Below are positions 26,401-41,549 of a stretch of 64,000 nucleotides of DNA, in pieces. The stretch spans positions 5,077,699 to 5,141,698 of the forward strand of contig JACSVZ010000007.1 in assembly GCA_014706295.1 (NCBI GenBank), written 5' to 3'. Origin of the DNA: Lycocorax pyrrhopterus obiensis. Lineage: Eukaryota > Chordata > Aves > Passeriformes > Paradisaeidae. The translations under genes and the position numbers were made by a program. The first letter of the stretch is position 1, and the number at the start of each line of letters is the position of its first letter. The notes below the pieces were generated by a model. The model did no database searches. It had not been told where the DNA came from and saw only the letters and a list, made by a program, of their open reading frames with translations.

Positions 26401-27635
26401 CTTCTTATAATGTGCAAAAGTCTCACTGAAGCCAGGAAGAAGTGCTGGGAAGAACTGAAGGCAAGGAGCTAAACAGACACTGTCATCATTGGATAGAATC
26501 TAGAAGCTCCATATTTCAACAGGGAGATTGACTCCAAAATTCTTATATTACAGCTACGAGATTGAGAAAAGCATCTGAAACACTAAACGCCTGGGAATCA
26601 CTTATGAACAGTTCATATATTTTAAAGATGTAAATCTTGGGAAGAATACCTTATGTTCATGGCAACTGAGATTGGAGGTACTGTGTATTGTAACTCTCAG
26701 CCAGAAAAGACAGATAACTATTTTGGCTCATATTACTAGTGATGAGGCTATGTCTAGCACTGATTTTCCACAGATTCTACAATCTTGGCCTATACCAAAA
26801 CTTTCAGCTTTGTTTTACCATAGATCATTCATCTTGATTTTTCCCCTTTTCATGCATCCTAGGTCACATACTTTACACTGCTCACAGTCTGACTCCTGGA
26901 CAAGTAAGAAACCATTTATTTTGTTCAGTGCTCCTTTAATATTTCTATTGTGACTTTTTTTTTTTCACTGAGTTCCCCAAAGAATAACCTCTTCCTTGCT
27001 TTAATAACTTGGACCTCGGTCAAGGTTGATGTGTTTCTCCATTTTGTAGGATATTTTCTTCAGAAGAGACAAAACAGTGTCTAATATTGCAATGACTGAT
27101 CTTTAAAGGGTACAGTTTAAAGAGGAAATCAAAAAGACTTACGAAAGAAAAGTAGGAAATAGCCCTTTAAAAGAGAGGATCGGGAGCAAAGACAGTGAAC
27201 TGTACACAACTGTAGGATTTTGGGATCTTCTCTAACCAGAAGAAAGCTCCTTGACAGATTTCTTCAGGCTCAATTCTCTCGTTCACTTCAATACAAATAG
27301 TTTACTATGCTACTATCTTCTCCCTCTAACCTTCAAACACCATTTGTGAATGAGCTACCCATAATATTTTTTTCCTTTATCGCAGTACAGCACTGTACAA
27401 AAAGTCCACCTTCAACAAGATTTTCGCATCTGTGGACAACTACACGCAAGCACGGATCTGTGCAGGCTTTTATCAGCCTCTCCTGCTCTTCCCTTGAGAC
27501 TGCACAAGCTTAGACTCTGAGAACATCTCAAAGTTGGCAATACCTGCCTTCGGTGGGGGAGTTTTCAGAGCCAATTATCTCCTCAGAGCAGTGAATCATC
27601 TGCTCTGAGCAGAGCGGGCAATCTGTGGCTTTCTC

Positions 27636-28290
27636 TTGGCTAAGATCGAAAGGCGGCTCTGTCGCTCATGGCAGCGGCCGCGGATGAACCGAGGCGACGA
27701 TGCGGTAGCGCTCCATCCCCTGCGGCCCCCGGGTGCACTGGAGGATCCTCAGCCCCGGCAGAACCTTTGGAGGCACGGAGGGTGTGCAGAGGGAGGCAGC
27801 GGCACGGGAGCGCTGCCCGCGCTGCAGCGGCCGCCACCCCGGCGGGGCCCCGCGGCGCCTCGGAGCCTTCCTGCCCGCCCGGCCGCAGGAAGCCGCGGGG
27901 GAGGCGGGCCGGAGCCTCTTCCCGGCAGGTGGGAGGGCGACAATGGCCGGGAGGAAGGAAGCCGGGAGGCGGCCGGGCCGGGACACAGGACGCAGGGCCG
28001 GGCGAAGGCAGGGAAAGGGAAGAGGGATGGTAGGAAAAGGCGACAGCTCAAGGAGGAGAGAACGAAGGGGCCGCGGCTGCCCCTCCAGGAGGGGCGCAGA
28101 CACCGGGAGCTGGCCCAGGCACCGGGAGCGGGCACAGCCCAGCCCTGCCCTGCCCTGCCCGGTGCCACCGGAGCCCCTGACACACCCAGCGCTGGGCTCC
28201 GTGGGCACGGCCAGCCAGCACCCCGACCCTCAGCCCAGGCTGGGGCAAGGATCATCAAAAACACGGCAAGCTACAGCCAGGTGATGAGCC
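27636..28290. other. CpG-rich block in WT1 intron 4
   Basis: About 650 bases of GC-rich, CpG-dense sequence is bounded sharply on both sides by AT-rich DNA. It starts about 130 bases downstream of exon 4 in transcript order. Long overlapping open frames in several phases on both strands (up to 245 codons) are the normal effect of few AT-rich stops and are not genes. It may be an intragenic CpG island and alternative promoter, or simply the edge of the CpG domain that covers the 5' half of the gene. Confidence 0.75.
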
Positions 28291-28419
28291 ACTCTCAGGA
28301 CCGGACTGTATTATTCTTTTGTGCAAGTAACCGCATTCTAGTCATAAAATCCAAGATAAAGTTAGCTCAGTAATGCAGCTACAGTAGGGCAACATGTTAG
28401 AAGAGAACAAAGCTCCTTA

Positions 28420-28623
<204 letters not shown>

Positions 28624-30380
28624 TTATATAATCCATTTTATCTACGCATTATGCATTTTAAAAAATAAAAGGAAATAAAAGAAAAGAAAATCTGTGGATC
28701 GAAAAGTCACTTCGAATCTGCAAGCCTGACGATTTGTGAAGAGCTGGAAACGGAAACATAAAACTCTTTCCTTCCCGAAAAATAATATCGATATTGACAC
28801 ATTGAAATTAATGAAACGAATACAAGCAGCCCGGAGGGGTAACGCAAAGGATTATTTGTTTTAAAAAGTCAAATCTGTTAACTGTTTTAACCAGGAGCGT
28901 GAGAGACCACGTGGGTAATGGAGTGAAACAGCTATCGTGACTCGTGATGGATGTTGCTACATAGAGGGGCTTGACAAGCAGGAGAAAAATTGAGTGGCTG
29001 AGCGATAAAGGAAGCTCACCGCTGGAGCAGGCTCTTTCCCCGCCGGTACACACCGAAGGCAGCCCGGCGGCGGCTGCAGCCGCGGCTTCCCCTGCTCCGC
29101 TCGGAGCGGCAAACCCGGGCAGCGCGGCCGCGGTGAGGGGCGGCGGGAGGCGGGCACGGAGCCCCGCGGAGCCCCGGGAGCTCTCTCCCGGCAGGGCAGG
29201 TCCCCAGGGGCCGAGGAGGCTCCCCCGCCCCGGGGTGTCCCCGCAGCGCAGCTCCCGCCGTCCCGGCGAGCGCGGGGGGGGCGAGGCGGGAGCCCCCGGC
29301 CCTTGGGGAGGGCGGTGTGATTGATGCCGGGGAACCGCCGCTCACAATAAACGCAAGTCTCCCCGCTGATTTATTACACCTAAATTCGCTGGATTTACGC
29401 GGTAAATTTATATCATTTTGTTATTAGAAGAGGGTATTTTTTTCTTCTTCTTTTTTTTTTTTTTTACTTCATGGCAGGTAGAAGAGACCTAAAAAAGCCA
29501 GATTCCAGTGGGAAGCTTTTGCATATAAAAACAAATTAGGTGACTTCAATCTCGAAGTATGCGTAATATCATTTGTCAGTATCACTGGACACTATTATTC
29601 ATTAGTGTGTCTGAAGTGCTATTATGCTACTACAATGTCCTGCATATCAGCTCAGGAATTGTTAAACTCTCCTGCAGTTTCCCCATTTGCAATAGCAGTC
29701 CGTGCTGGTCTGTGCCAACTACGTTTTGCAATTCCACGAATTCTTCCTGTAATGCTGCTGTAATTAATTCCTCCAGGACTCTGATTTTTATTAGAAGTGC
29801 CCGCCCGATGCATTTACAGCAGGAGATTTCCCTTTAACTTTCTTTCGCTTGACAGTTCATTTATAAGAGCCTCCCCCGCAATATCCACTTTTTCCCCTCC
29901 TTTGCTTTTTCATAAAGCAATACACTTATTCATCTTGTCACAGCTCGCAGCCACTGTATTCCCTGCCGCCCTTGGGTGACAGTGTCCAAGACAAGGCGCC
30001 CCGGGAGCAGCGCGGTGCCCGCGCCCCGGCGCCGCCGCCGCTCTCCGGGTGCCCTCCCGGCCGCAGCTCCCGCTGCGCTCCCCGCGGTCCGGCCGCGCCC
30101 CGCTCCGGGCTCTGCAGCGCCGGCAGCGGATCAACGGCGGAGCCCGAGCTGGCTTCAGCCTCCGAAGGGAGCCCCGAGCGGCTTTCGGGCAGGCCGGGCG
30201 TCGTGGAAAGCACTGGGAGAGGGCTGGGAGCGGAACTCCGCTGCTTGCGCTAAACCCCGCTCTGACCCGCTTGGTGTCTCCTGAGCGGGGCGCCCCAGGA
30301 GAGACCCTCAGCCCTCGCCCCGCCTTATCCTCCTGCTGCGGGGGGCTGGAGCCGGGGAATGACTGCGGGGAGAGCAGGTG

Positions 30381-30426
30381 CCCGGCCTCGGACCCCGCAC
30401 CAGCCCGGCCTCGGACCCCGCACCAG
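30381..30426. repeat. Tandem duplication of a 23-base unit
   Basis: The unit beginning CCCGGCCTCGGACCCCGCAC occurs twice without mismatch (30381-30403 and 30404-30426), followed by CCCGG. It lies in a CpG-rich block of intron 3. Confidence 0.9.
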
Positions 30427-31029
30427 CCCGGGCAGCCCCTCGGCGCCAAAGCCGAGCGGCGGTCGCATTTCGGGCTCTCGGCACGCCCCGGGTGGGCCAT
30501 ACCCGGGCACCGGGATGCCCACGGAGCGGCACCCGCACCCCCTCCCACGGGCTGCAGGTGGGATGTGTGCGATCTCTGCGGCCGGCAGCGGCCAAGGGGA
30601 GAAATTTCTTTTCTGTGCTGAGCCACGGAGCTGCGAGGTTTTTATCTAGAAAGAGCCGGGATTGCCGGAACTTCGGCTAAATCGGCCCTGAGCGGGAGGC
30701 AGGTGGGCACCGCCGGGCTTCGCGCCCCTTGAGCCCGGAGATAAGAACGGCCCCGCCGTCCGCCGCTTGCCCGGGGGCCACCGGGCACGGGCCCGGATTG
30801 AACATCTCGCATCTGACATGTGACAGAGAACAGGACGTCCCTAACTCCATTTACGCCTCGCCATGGTTTATTATTGACAGTACCGTGAGATGATCTCATG
30901 GAATCAACAACTCCGCTCAGAATCTCGGCTTTGGATGGGGTTTGAATGAGGAGGAGGAAAGCGAGGTCTCCAGGGATATGCCTGCGCTGATTCCAATCTG
31001 AATCCTTGGCCCTTCGAGCGGCCACAAAG

Positions 31030-31390
31030 AAGACACTAAAAATAACTTATTTTCATTACAAAGATGCTTTTAAAGAGAAACGAGAGGAAGGGGGGAAACA
31101 TTTCTACAACAGGGATTAATGTAAGTTGGAGTGGAATAAAAGGAAGTCAACGCCGAGCAAAAAGGGAACTTAAAAGGAAACCAGTAGTAGATCATATAGA
31201 GTTTGTTTTGGCCTGTACTGCAGTATTACCGAGTTCTTGACCTCTGCACAGAAAGAGCTATAATCTGAACCGAGACTCCTCCACTTTTAAAGTCTTTGCA
31301 AGTGTGACTCACAGTAAATTTTCAACATCGAGCATGTTTACTACATTAAACAGCGCGAGGTAGAACAGTTCACATCACCGTTTTAATGGA
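31030..31390. promoter_or_regulatory. AT-rich island in intron 3, candidate enhancer
   Basis: About 360 bases of AT-rich sequence lie between CpG-rich blocks. It includes a forkhead-like TGTTTAC at 31335-31341 and several homeodomain-like ATTA cores. Such islands inside CpG domains are often conserved enhancers, but conservation was not tested. Confidence 0.3.
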
Positions 31391-33179
31391 CCCACAAACG
31401 CACGCTTACGATCTGCGCGGGTTCGTCATCCGTGTCCAGCTACCAGCCACAGGCGCTGGGCTCCTTGGCAGAGCAGCGGGCCGAGCTATAAACAGAGACC
31501 AAGTAGTGGCCGAGGCGGGAGATTTCAGAGGTAGTTTTGGTTTCGGCCTAAGAATTACGGTCTTTCAACCTTTCTTTCTTCCCGACTTTGCCTCGGTACG
31601 GGAGAGAAGGCGAGCCTCTCGAGCCCCGAGGGCCTCCGCACTGCGGAAGGGCTGGAAGCGGCCGGGCCGGGAGCTGTCCTGGCCGAGGGACCCTTCTGCC
31701 CACGCTCACTCGCGACCCGGCCCGGCTCCCCGCGGGCCATGCTGGGGCGGCGCTCCGCAGAGAGCGGGGGAGCCGGGAGGGTCCCTAGCACCCAGCTGGA
31801 GAGATGGAGGGGGAAGTGACAGCATCAGGTGGAGGCGACCCCCTCTGCATCCTTTCCCTCTACTCTCTCGCTCCACCTCCGCCCGCCGAAGCATCACCCT
31901 TAGGGTCCTGTCGGACGCGGCGGACCCGGAACGGGGGTGACGGAGGGATGGCCGTCCCTGCAAGGCGTTGCACGGTGGAGCCTCGGCTGGAATGAGTGGG
32001 CGAGGGACCACAAACCAGCGCTGCTCGGGCGTCCCGGGACGCGCAGAGAGGAGGCGGTGCAGGGAAACACCGGCCGCCGCATCCCGCCGGGAGCAGAGGC
32101 GACAACATCTCCCGTTCCCGACCTCGTCTCCTCCGCCACATCCCCCCCTCCACTGCTAAAGGCGAACGGGAGCGCCTGCTGTCCCCGGCCAGTGGAGGAA
32201 CGGCAAACTCCCCATTCCGGGGCTGAGCACCATCCCCTGAGAGCTTGCTGCGCACTCCGCGCAACGGGCGCCATGTGCGCAGGGAGGCGCGCAGCGGGCT
32301 TGGGCAGGGTCGCCAGCCCAAGCACTCGGATGCGGCGACCGAGCAATCACTTGGCAAAGCAGGGCTGTCGAACCTGGCCTGAACTGCGAAAACCAAAAGA
32401 AATCTTCGAGAAGGAGGAGCGGAATAAATACGGTCTTGAAAAAAAAATCGCGATTTTGCCAAATCAAGATAAATATGGATAAGGACAGTGAGGTCGTTTT
32501 CAGGGCGTTGGCCATGTGGCAAATGAGCCCCGCCCGTTTCTGTGCCGCAACGACTCATCCACTTTCTAGACCACACTTTCCAGGCGGTTCTGAACGCGCT
32601 CGGTAGGACACAAGGAGAGGCCGCGCCGAGCTCAGCCACCTGTGCGCGCCTCGATGCGGGAGCAGGCTTTGTGCGGCTGGGGCTGCCCGCGGCGGGGAAC
32701 AAGCTCTGCCTCACTTACACCCCCACACATCAATATTGGCTCCTGCGAGGTTTAAAGGCTTAAAACCTTATCTCAGTGGAGCAAGCCGTAAATCTCCCAG
32801 GGAGCAGGGCAGGATCGAGGCTGAGGTCGGGAGGAAATCAGTCCCCGTCGCGCAGCGCTGCCCACTCGCGCCGGGTGCGGGTCCCGAAGCGCTGGGCGGG
32901 AGGTGGCCGCGTTAGGGCGGTGACCTCTGTGCTCAGCCCCTGCCCGGCGCTGCCTCGTGGAGGCACATGGAAGATAGAGCTCTCGACACTATCAGCATTC
33001 TCCTATCGGAATCACACCTCCAGGTGCTGCCGCTTCCAGGAGCGGGACGAGGGCGAGCCCCGGGGCGACTTGGGAAGGCGGCGGCTGCCCGCGGCCGCTC
33101 GGAGCTGCCCTCCCCAAGCCTCCTCCGAACCACATTTATAGATTTCCCTGCGCGGCGAGCAATCTCTGTCACTCCAGCG

Positions 33180-33500
33180 CAGGAGTTCGCCCCGCCAATT
33201 ATTCTGCAAGCTAATCTCTCTGGATAGGCTTCTTTCCTTCCTTCATTACCTCATTCCCTCCTTCCCTTGACGTCAACTCACGTTCATTAGCGAAGTGGCT
33301 TCTGGAAGTGACAGAATTTTGTTGTCTCACGTCCAGTGTCGATTAATCTGAGATGATATAACTGGCCTACAAGAGGAGCCGCTCGCGGCTTCCTTCGCAG
33401 AGGCACATTGTTTTGTGTGCGAGAGTTACTTAGCAACTCCGAGATACGGGACTGGCTCCAAGTTCACAAAAAGTTGAAGAATAAATTTTGGGGAACTTTT
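33180..33500. promoter_or_regulatory. AT-richer island in intron 3 with a perfect CRE
   Basis: The ten-base palindrome TTGACGTCAA at 33267-33276 contains a full CRE (TGACGTCA). It is flanked by homeodomain-like CCAATTATT (33195-33203) and CGATTAATC (33341-33349), and by a polypyrimidine-rich stretch at 33228-33266. A regulatory role is inferred from motif content only. Confidence 0.35.
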
Positions 33501-33549
33501 TTTACTCACTGAACACGTTGTAAAACTCCAACGCCCAGCCTCCATGTCA

Positions 33550-35290
<1,741 letters not shown>

Positions 35291-35776
35291 TTAAAGAGAA
35301 CAGATCGGCTTCGGTAATAAAAAGGATGTTTTCATTAATTGTTGCTCATATTAAAAGAGGAAGATTCCCATCTGCTCAGTGTACTCATCTGGCGCTTCCA
35401 ATTTAGAAGTTACCCTTTAATCTTGCGCCTTTTTTTATTTTGTTAGGAGCAGCTTTCTGAAGAGTCTGCAATAAAGAGGCGGAATGTTACATGCAAAAAT
35501 AAAACTCCTCCTTTCAGCGAAAATTGCTCTCCAAAATAATAAACACCCTGTTTTGTTTCCTACACCGAGCAGATTCAGATGGAAAGAGACCACCTCTGCT
35601 GACCCCAGGCCGGCACAGAATCGTAAATCAGGTGCTTGGACACCAACTTTCATTAATGACTTGGAGCTGGCTAAACAACTTCAGCTAAAAAAGTAATTAC
35701 AAAGTAATATTATCTCAGAGGTTTCTCGGCTCATCAGCATTTACCCCGAGAACCAAGCTCCTCCGAGAGTCACTCT

Positions 35777-35850
35777 TAAAAAAAAAAACCAAAACCAAAC
35801 AAAACAAAAAACCCCAACCAAAACAAAAACCCAGCAAAACAAAACAAAAA
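35777..35850 (+). repeat. A/C-rich low-complexity tract
   Basis: About 74 bases of A with C interruptions (AAAAC-like units) lie in intron 1, about 800 bases upstream of exon 2 in transcript order. The tract is the approximate reverse complement of the one at 34229-34345. Confidence 0.9.
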
Positions 35851-36674
35851 GTCCGACGCGGGATGGGGAGAGAAACCAAAGGGACTACGAGCGCTTCCTC
35901 CCTCGCACTCCTCTCCCTTAACCAGCTTATTCCAGCACGGGCATCCCTCATAGACCCGTCTGGATGGGACGTGTGGCTGGAGAGTGATTTTGTCAGTCGA
36001 CAGGGAGCACTCGGGACTGTTTTCAGGTGCCTGTCTCAGTTCCCGTTCGGTGCCGGGGGCAGGTCTTTGCTTCACCAACAATCCGTAATCACAGCGGGTT
36101 TCAGAGAGAATAAAATGGAGAGGCAGCAAAGGGATTCGAATGTTGCTTCTCCGTTTTATTCTCTCTGCAGACAGGCTGGGTCCAGCGGCATGACAGGACT
36201 TTATTAACCTGCGCGGCTGAGCGCGAGAAACGGAGGGAGCGAGGGGAGGAGTGAAAATATTCCTGAAGACTTTAAAGCCTTCACCTTCACGGTGATTTTA
36301 AGTCGGCCCTGAGACTGAGGGGCTTGGACAGGAGTGGGACTGGCTTGTTCCCGGCCAAATCTCCCTCACATCCCCCTGACCCTACGAGCAGAACTCCTTT
36401 CGCGGCGACGCGAGCAGCGTTGACAGGCCGGTACCTTACGGGCTCTCACCCCGCAGCTGTTTCTCGCTCCTTATCTCCTCCCTCAGCCCTCAGGGTAGAG
36501 GCTCAACCTACAACTCCCTTTTCCCCGTTTCCCTCTGTCTCTTTTTTAACTTTCAGAAAACACTGACACTTTCTACGTTACTTTTGGCCCGCCACAGAGT
36601 TTCGGTGACCTTCAAAACTCAGCTCGGAGCAGGACGAGGTTTTGGCCGCATTTTCCGGTGTTGCCTGACCCAAA

Positions 36675-36800
36675 GCTTCAGGAATGTGATAAGAAAGTTG
36701 AGTTCTGAACCGAGCTGCCGATAGTGAGGTCTCTTTAATTAGGGCGTTATCAGAACTAGGCCTGATTAAAATGTGCTGAAAATAATTGAAAGTTGTACAT
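36675..36800. promoter_or_regulatory. Candidate intron 1 enhancer with TEAD, GATA and homeodomain motifs
   Basis: GGAATGT (36681-36687, TEAD-like) abuts GATAAG (36688-36693, GATA). TTTAATTAGG (core TAATTA 36736-36741, LHX/homeodomain), TTATCA (36747-36752, GATA on the minus strand) and GATTAAA (about 36764) follow within 80 bases. The cluster sits in an AT-richer island within a CpG-rich intron. These factor families act with WT1 in epicardium, mesothelium and gonad. Enhancer function is inferred only. Confidence 0.4.
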
Positions 36801-37064
36801 CTGCTGGAAAACGGGGCCCGCTGGAGGCATCCAGTTGTTGGAGGAGCCCAGCTGGATGAAAGAGGCAGGCAGGCGAGAAGAGGAAAATTGGGCAGAGCTT
36901 TCAAAGCCTTAGTTTCCTACCCCCCACCCCATCCCAGACTTGGCAGAAATGTCATTGCAGAGCCAAGGTAGTGTCTTTCCCACGGTCGGAGGAACCGTCT
37001 GAAAAAAAAAAAAAAGGAGTTCAACCTTGAAGAGAGCCAAAGCAAGAACATTTTATCCATCCAC

Positions 37065-37083
37065 AAAAAAAAAAAAAAAAAAA
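37065..37083 (+). repeat. A19 homopolymer
   Basis: This is a nineteen-base A run in intron 1, followed by another A9 run after GAAG. A similar A14 run lies at 37002-37015. Confidence 0.9.
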
Positions 37084-38837
37084 GAAGAAAAAAAAAGCAG
37101 CAAACACCCTTTGCCGAATTCCTCCTTGCCGAAGGAGCCCTCTCTCTGCCTGTCACCGAAAACAGCTGTGGCTAAGCCCCAGTCCTACACGTGCTGGGAG
37201 GCAGCCCCGAGTCGAAGGGACCCCCCCGCCCCGCGGCGAGGCAGCCCGGCCTGGCGGAGCACGGGACGGAGCCGGGACACGGTCCCTGTTCCCCACCACG
37301 GCGCCGTGCCCAGGCTCCTGCAGGGCCTCATCCTCGGGGATGCGCGGAGCGGTCAGTGCGCTGGCCCCGGCTCTCGGGCCCGCACAGGTGCGGGTGTGTG
37401 CGGGGGGTGTGCGGCGCTGGGGGTGCCGCAGGCCGAGCACGGCCCGCGGGGCGCCGGGCCCGAGGAAAGCCCAGCCTGGGCTCCGTGTGTTGGGGCGTTA
37501 AAGGCTCCGTTCCTCTTCGGAGTGGTTAAACAGGGACGTCAGGACGGCGCGGGGTCGCAGATATTTTGTCCCTCGATAACTCAGGGCAGAATTTATTTCC
37601 CTCACCCTTCTCTCCACTTTCTCGTCGCGATTTCCGCCCAGCGATTATAAATCCTGTCCGATATCTAAAATCCTTTCAGATGTCTTTCAAAAGTCCCTGT
37701 CAGAATCCCTGTCCCTGCGGGCTCTGGGCCGCTCCCCTCCGGTCCCGCAGCTGGAGCTGGGGCCCCGCGGGGCGCGCAGCGGCTCCGGGCCTCGACGCGG
37801 CCGAGCCTCTCCCCAGCTCCAGGGATGCTGCCCATTTTCCCAGCCGGGACCGGCAGCAGGGCCCTGGCGCCCCGCTCTGCGGTTTCAGACGTCGGAGCCC
37901 GGCGCCGGGCGGAGCCCGAGGGCAGGGGCCGGGGGTCGAAGGCAGCAGCGCGGTGGCAGCGGGACCGCGACCCGGCACTGCCCGGGGGAGGTCCGTGCGC
38001 GGCCACGCTGCTGAACAACCCCTGCCCCTCGCTGCAAACATCGCCCAGGCCTCGGGCCACCCCTCGGCGGCCAGCACCGAGCGCGTCCGCCGGCCTCGGC
38101 CCCTGCTCTGCCCCTCGCCCTGCAGCCCGAATCGCCCGGACCCAGCCCCTCTGGGGGTACGCGGTTGCCCCCGCGGGGCACAGCAATGCCAAGCTGCGGG
38201 CTGGGAGCGGGGAAATCCATGCTAAAAGCAGAGAGACCCTGGCCAGTCATCCCGCTCCGGCCTGGCCACGCACCCTCTGCCGATTCCACGTCCCCCGAAT
38301 CGCGGGGTCTTGGCTGCCCGACTCCCCTCGGTCAAACTCCCCCGGCGCCTCGCCCGGGGCCGGGCAGTGCGGGGCAAACCACTACATGCTGCCACTCCGG
38401 GGCCAGCGGAAGGAGGGGGAACAAGACCCGAGAGGTCTCATGCAAGTTCTCCGCACGCTGGCCCCTTTTCCCTTCTTCCCCGCGTTTGCGCCCGCAAATG
38501 TTTATACTGCAGGCGCTGGAAGAAAAAGGATTAGATGCTGATCCCCGTGCCACACGCGGATGACCCATTGCCCGGCCGTTCAACCCTCGGGAGCTTCTCA
38601 GCGCCGTGAGAACACCGGGGACCGCAGGGAGTTACAGCGCAGCCGGTCCTGGCCACGGAGATGCGGTCAAGAAACGACACGGCGCCCCTGTTTGTGCACT
38701 CCAGCCCGGGGGTACTCAGCCCTCCCGAGGTTAATTTGACAAAGGGCTTGAAAACACCAATGTGCGGACAACGATTTTCGGATTTAGGAGGAAGTTTGGA
38801 GGTTCACCCCCGCCACCACCCCATCACCCCCGAGCTA

Positions 38838-39974
<1,137 letters not shown>

Positions 39975-40182
39975 TCACCTCGGATGCCTGCTCACCCTCA
40001 ACTTTGCAAAGCTCAAATAGAGGCGCTTGCAGGGGAGGAGGAGTCAGCCACGCCGATCCTCCATTCACACAACCTCCGCCGAGGGGCTGCCCACAGCCCG
40101 CTCTGCTGAACCCAGCCAGACCAGACGAGCGGGGGGAGGGGAGAGACAGGAGAGCCGGGGATGGAGGGGGAGAGGTGACTGT

Positions 40183-40199
40183 GGGAGAATATATCTCCC
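40183..40199. promoter_or_regulatory. Palindromic TATA-like site upstream of WT1
   Basis: GGGAGA-ATATA-TCTCCC is a perfect inverted repeat with an AT core, about 570 bases upstream of the WT1 AUG in GC-rich sequence. On the minus strand it reads GGGAGATATATTCTCCC. WT1 promoters are generally described as GC-rich and TATA-less, so a core-promoter role is only a possibility. Confidence 0.25.
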
Positions 40200-41549
40200 C
40201 TACACATCACTCCCACCCTTCTTCTGGTGCAAGCGCCACTAAATCTCACCCTAACGTTCCTCCGCTTTAGGAGAGACTTGCAGGACTGTGAGAGGGATCC
40301 AGGTGGCCAGTAAGTACGTGCTGGCCGACTTCCCCCGCCAGCTCCGTGCATGTCCGTGGGGATTCCCGAGGGCGGCGGGGTCGCAGGCCCTGGGGACCGC
40401 GCGGAGAAGCCTCCGCCCTTGCAGGAATCAGGGGAAGTGACACGACCCGGGGCGGGCGGACCCCGTTCCTGAGAGAGGAAACTGTCTTTCCAGGTGCCTC
40501 TCCCGCTACGGGAGGAACCTGCGTCTCCGTGAGCTCCCGCGGGGTGCGGGCTGCCTGCCCGGGGCCCCGCCCCGCACCCCGGGCGCTCCCTGTCCCTGGA
40601 GGCGCAGGGCCGCGGCACGTCCCGCAGGGCTGGCCGGGCCGGGGTACCGAGGGCTCCGCCGGCGAGGGGAGGGGTGGGTGCCCCTTGCAAGGGGCCCGGG
40701 GCCGGCGTGTCCCCGGCCCTAGACCTGTCCCTCCGACCTGCCTGTGTGTGAGGGGGAAGGAAGCGGCTGGGCGGGCGGGGGAGGATAGCAGAGCTGTGAG
40801 TAACCTGCTTTTGAGAGATTCACCTGGCACTGCTCCCGGGAAGCCCCGGAGTCTCCCTTTCCAGCCTCCTGGACAGCGGTTCTTCAGCGTCCATCCCGGG
40901 GACGGCGGCCGGAGGGCCCCCGAGGGCACTTTGCACGTTATTCCCGGGCTGTCCTTCCTCCCAGGAGACACGGCAGGGTTCGGGTCGGCCCTGGCAGCGA
41001 GGGGTGCCGTGATTCTGGCAGTGCGGGAGCCCACCTAGACCGACTGTCCAGGCAGGAAGCGCCGGGGCGGGCGGCAGAGCCCCGCGGGCAGTGGCGGTAC
41101 CTGCGGCGGGCAGGACACGCTCTCACCAAAGGCAAGGAGCGGGATCCTGCCGCCTTCCTGCAGAACTACTAATGAATAATCACCCGGGGGTGGGGGGTGA
41201 TGCTTCTGCGAGCAGGAGTGGGGCAGCCGCCGGCTCAGGGTACTCGCGGAGTGCGCGGGGTCGCGCCGGCCCCGCCGCCTTGTCCCTTGCGCGTTGTCAC
41301 CTGCCGCTATTAGAACCGTGGCACCGCAAGCGCCACCGGGGCCACCGGCCGGCGACACCCCCGCGGCGCTCAGCCCGCATCCTCACCCCCTTCGCAGCGA
41401 CAACAGCGACAGAGGCGCCGTGAAGGTTCACCTGCCGCAGGACACGCCGAGCCCCTTGTCTTCCCGGTGACAATGTACACTTCGGGATTTCCTTTCCCCC
41501 GCGGCATCAAAGGTTACCGCAGGCATCGCCAGCCGTGGAGAGCTGTTTT

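Noticed and set aside
27636..28373. 245-codon open frame on the plus strand in intron 4
   Set aside because: It lies in CpG-rich DNA where several frames on both strands are open at once. The peptide is low-complexity Arg/Gly/Pro/Ala with no family similarity.
37566..38541. Overlapping 219- and 238-codon frames in intron 1
   Set aside because: Composition effect in a CpG-rich block. They show no conserved motif and competing open frames on both strands.
40013..41038. Large open frames on both strands upstream of WT1 exon 1
   Set aside because: CpG-rich promoter sequence; the frames are mutually overlapping and low-complexity.
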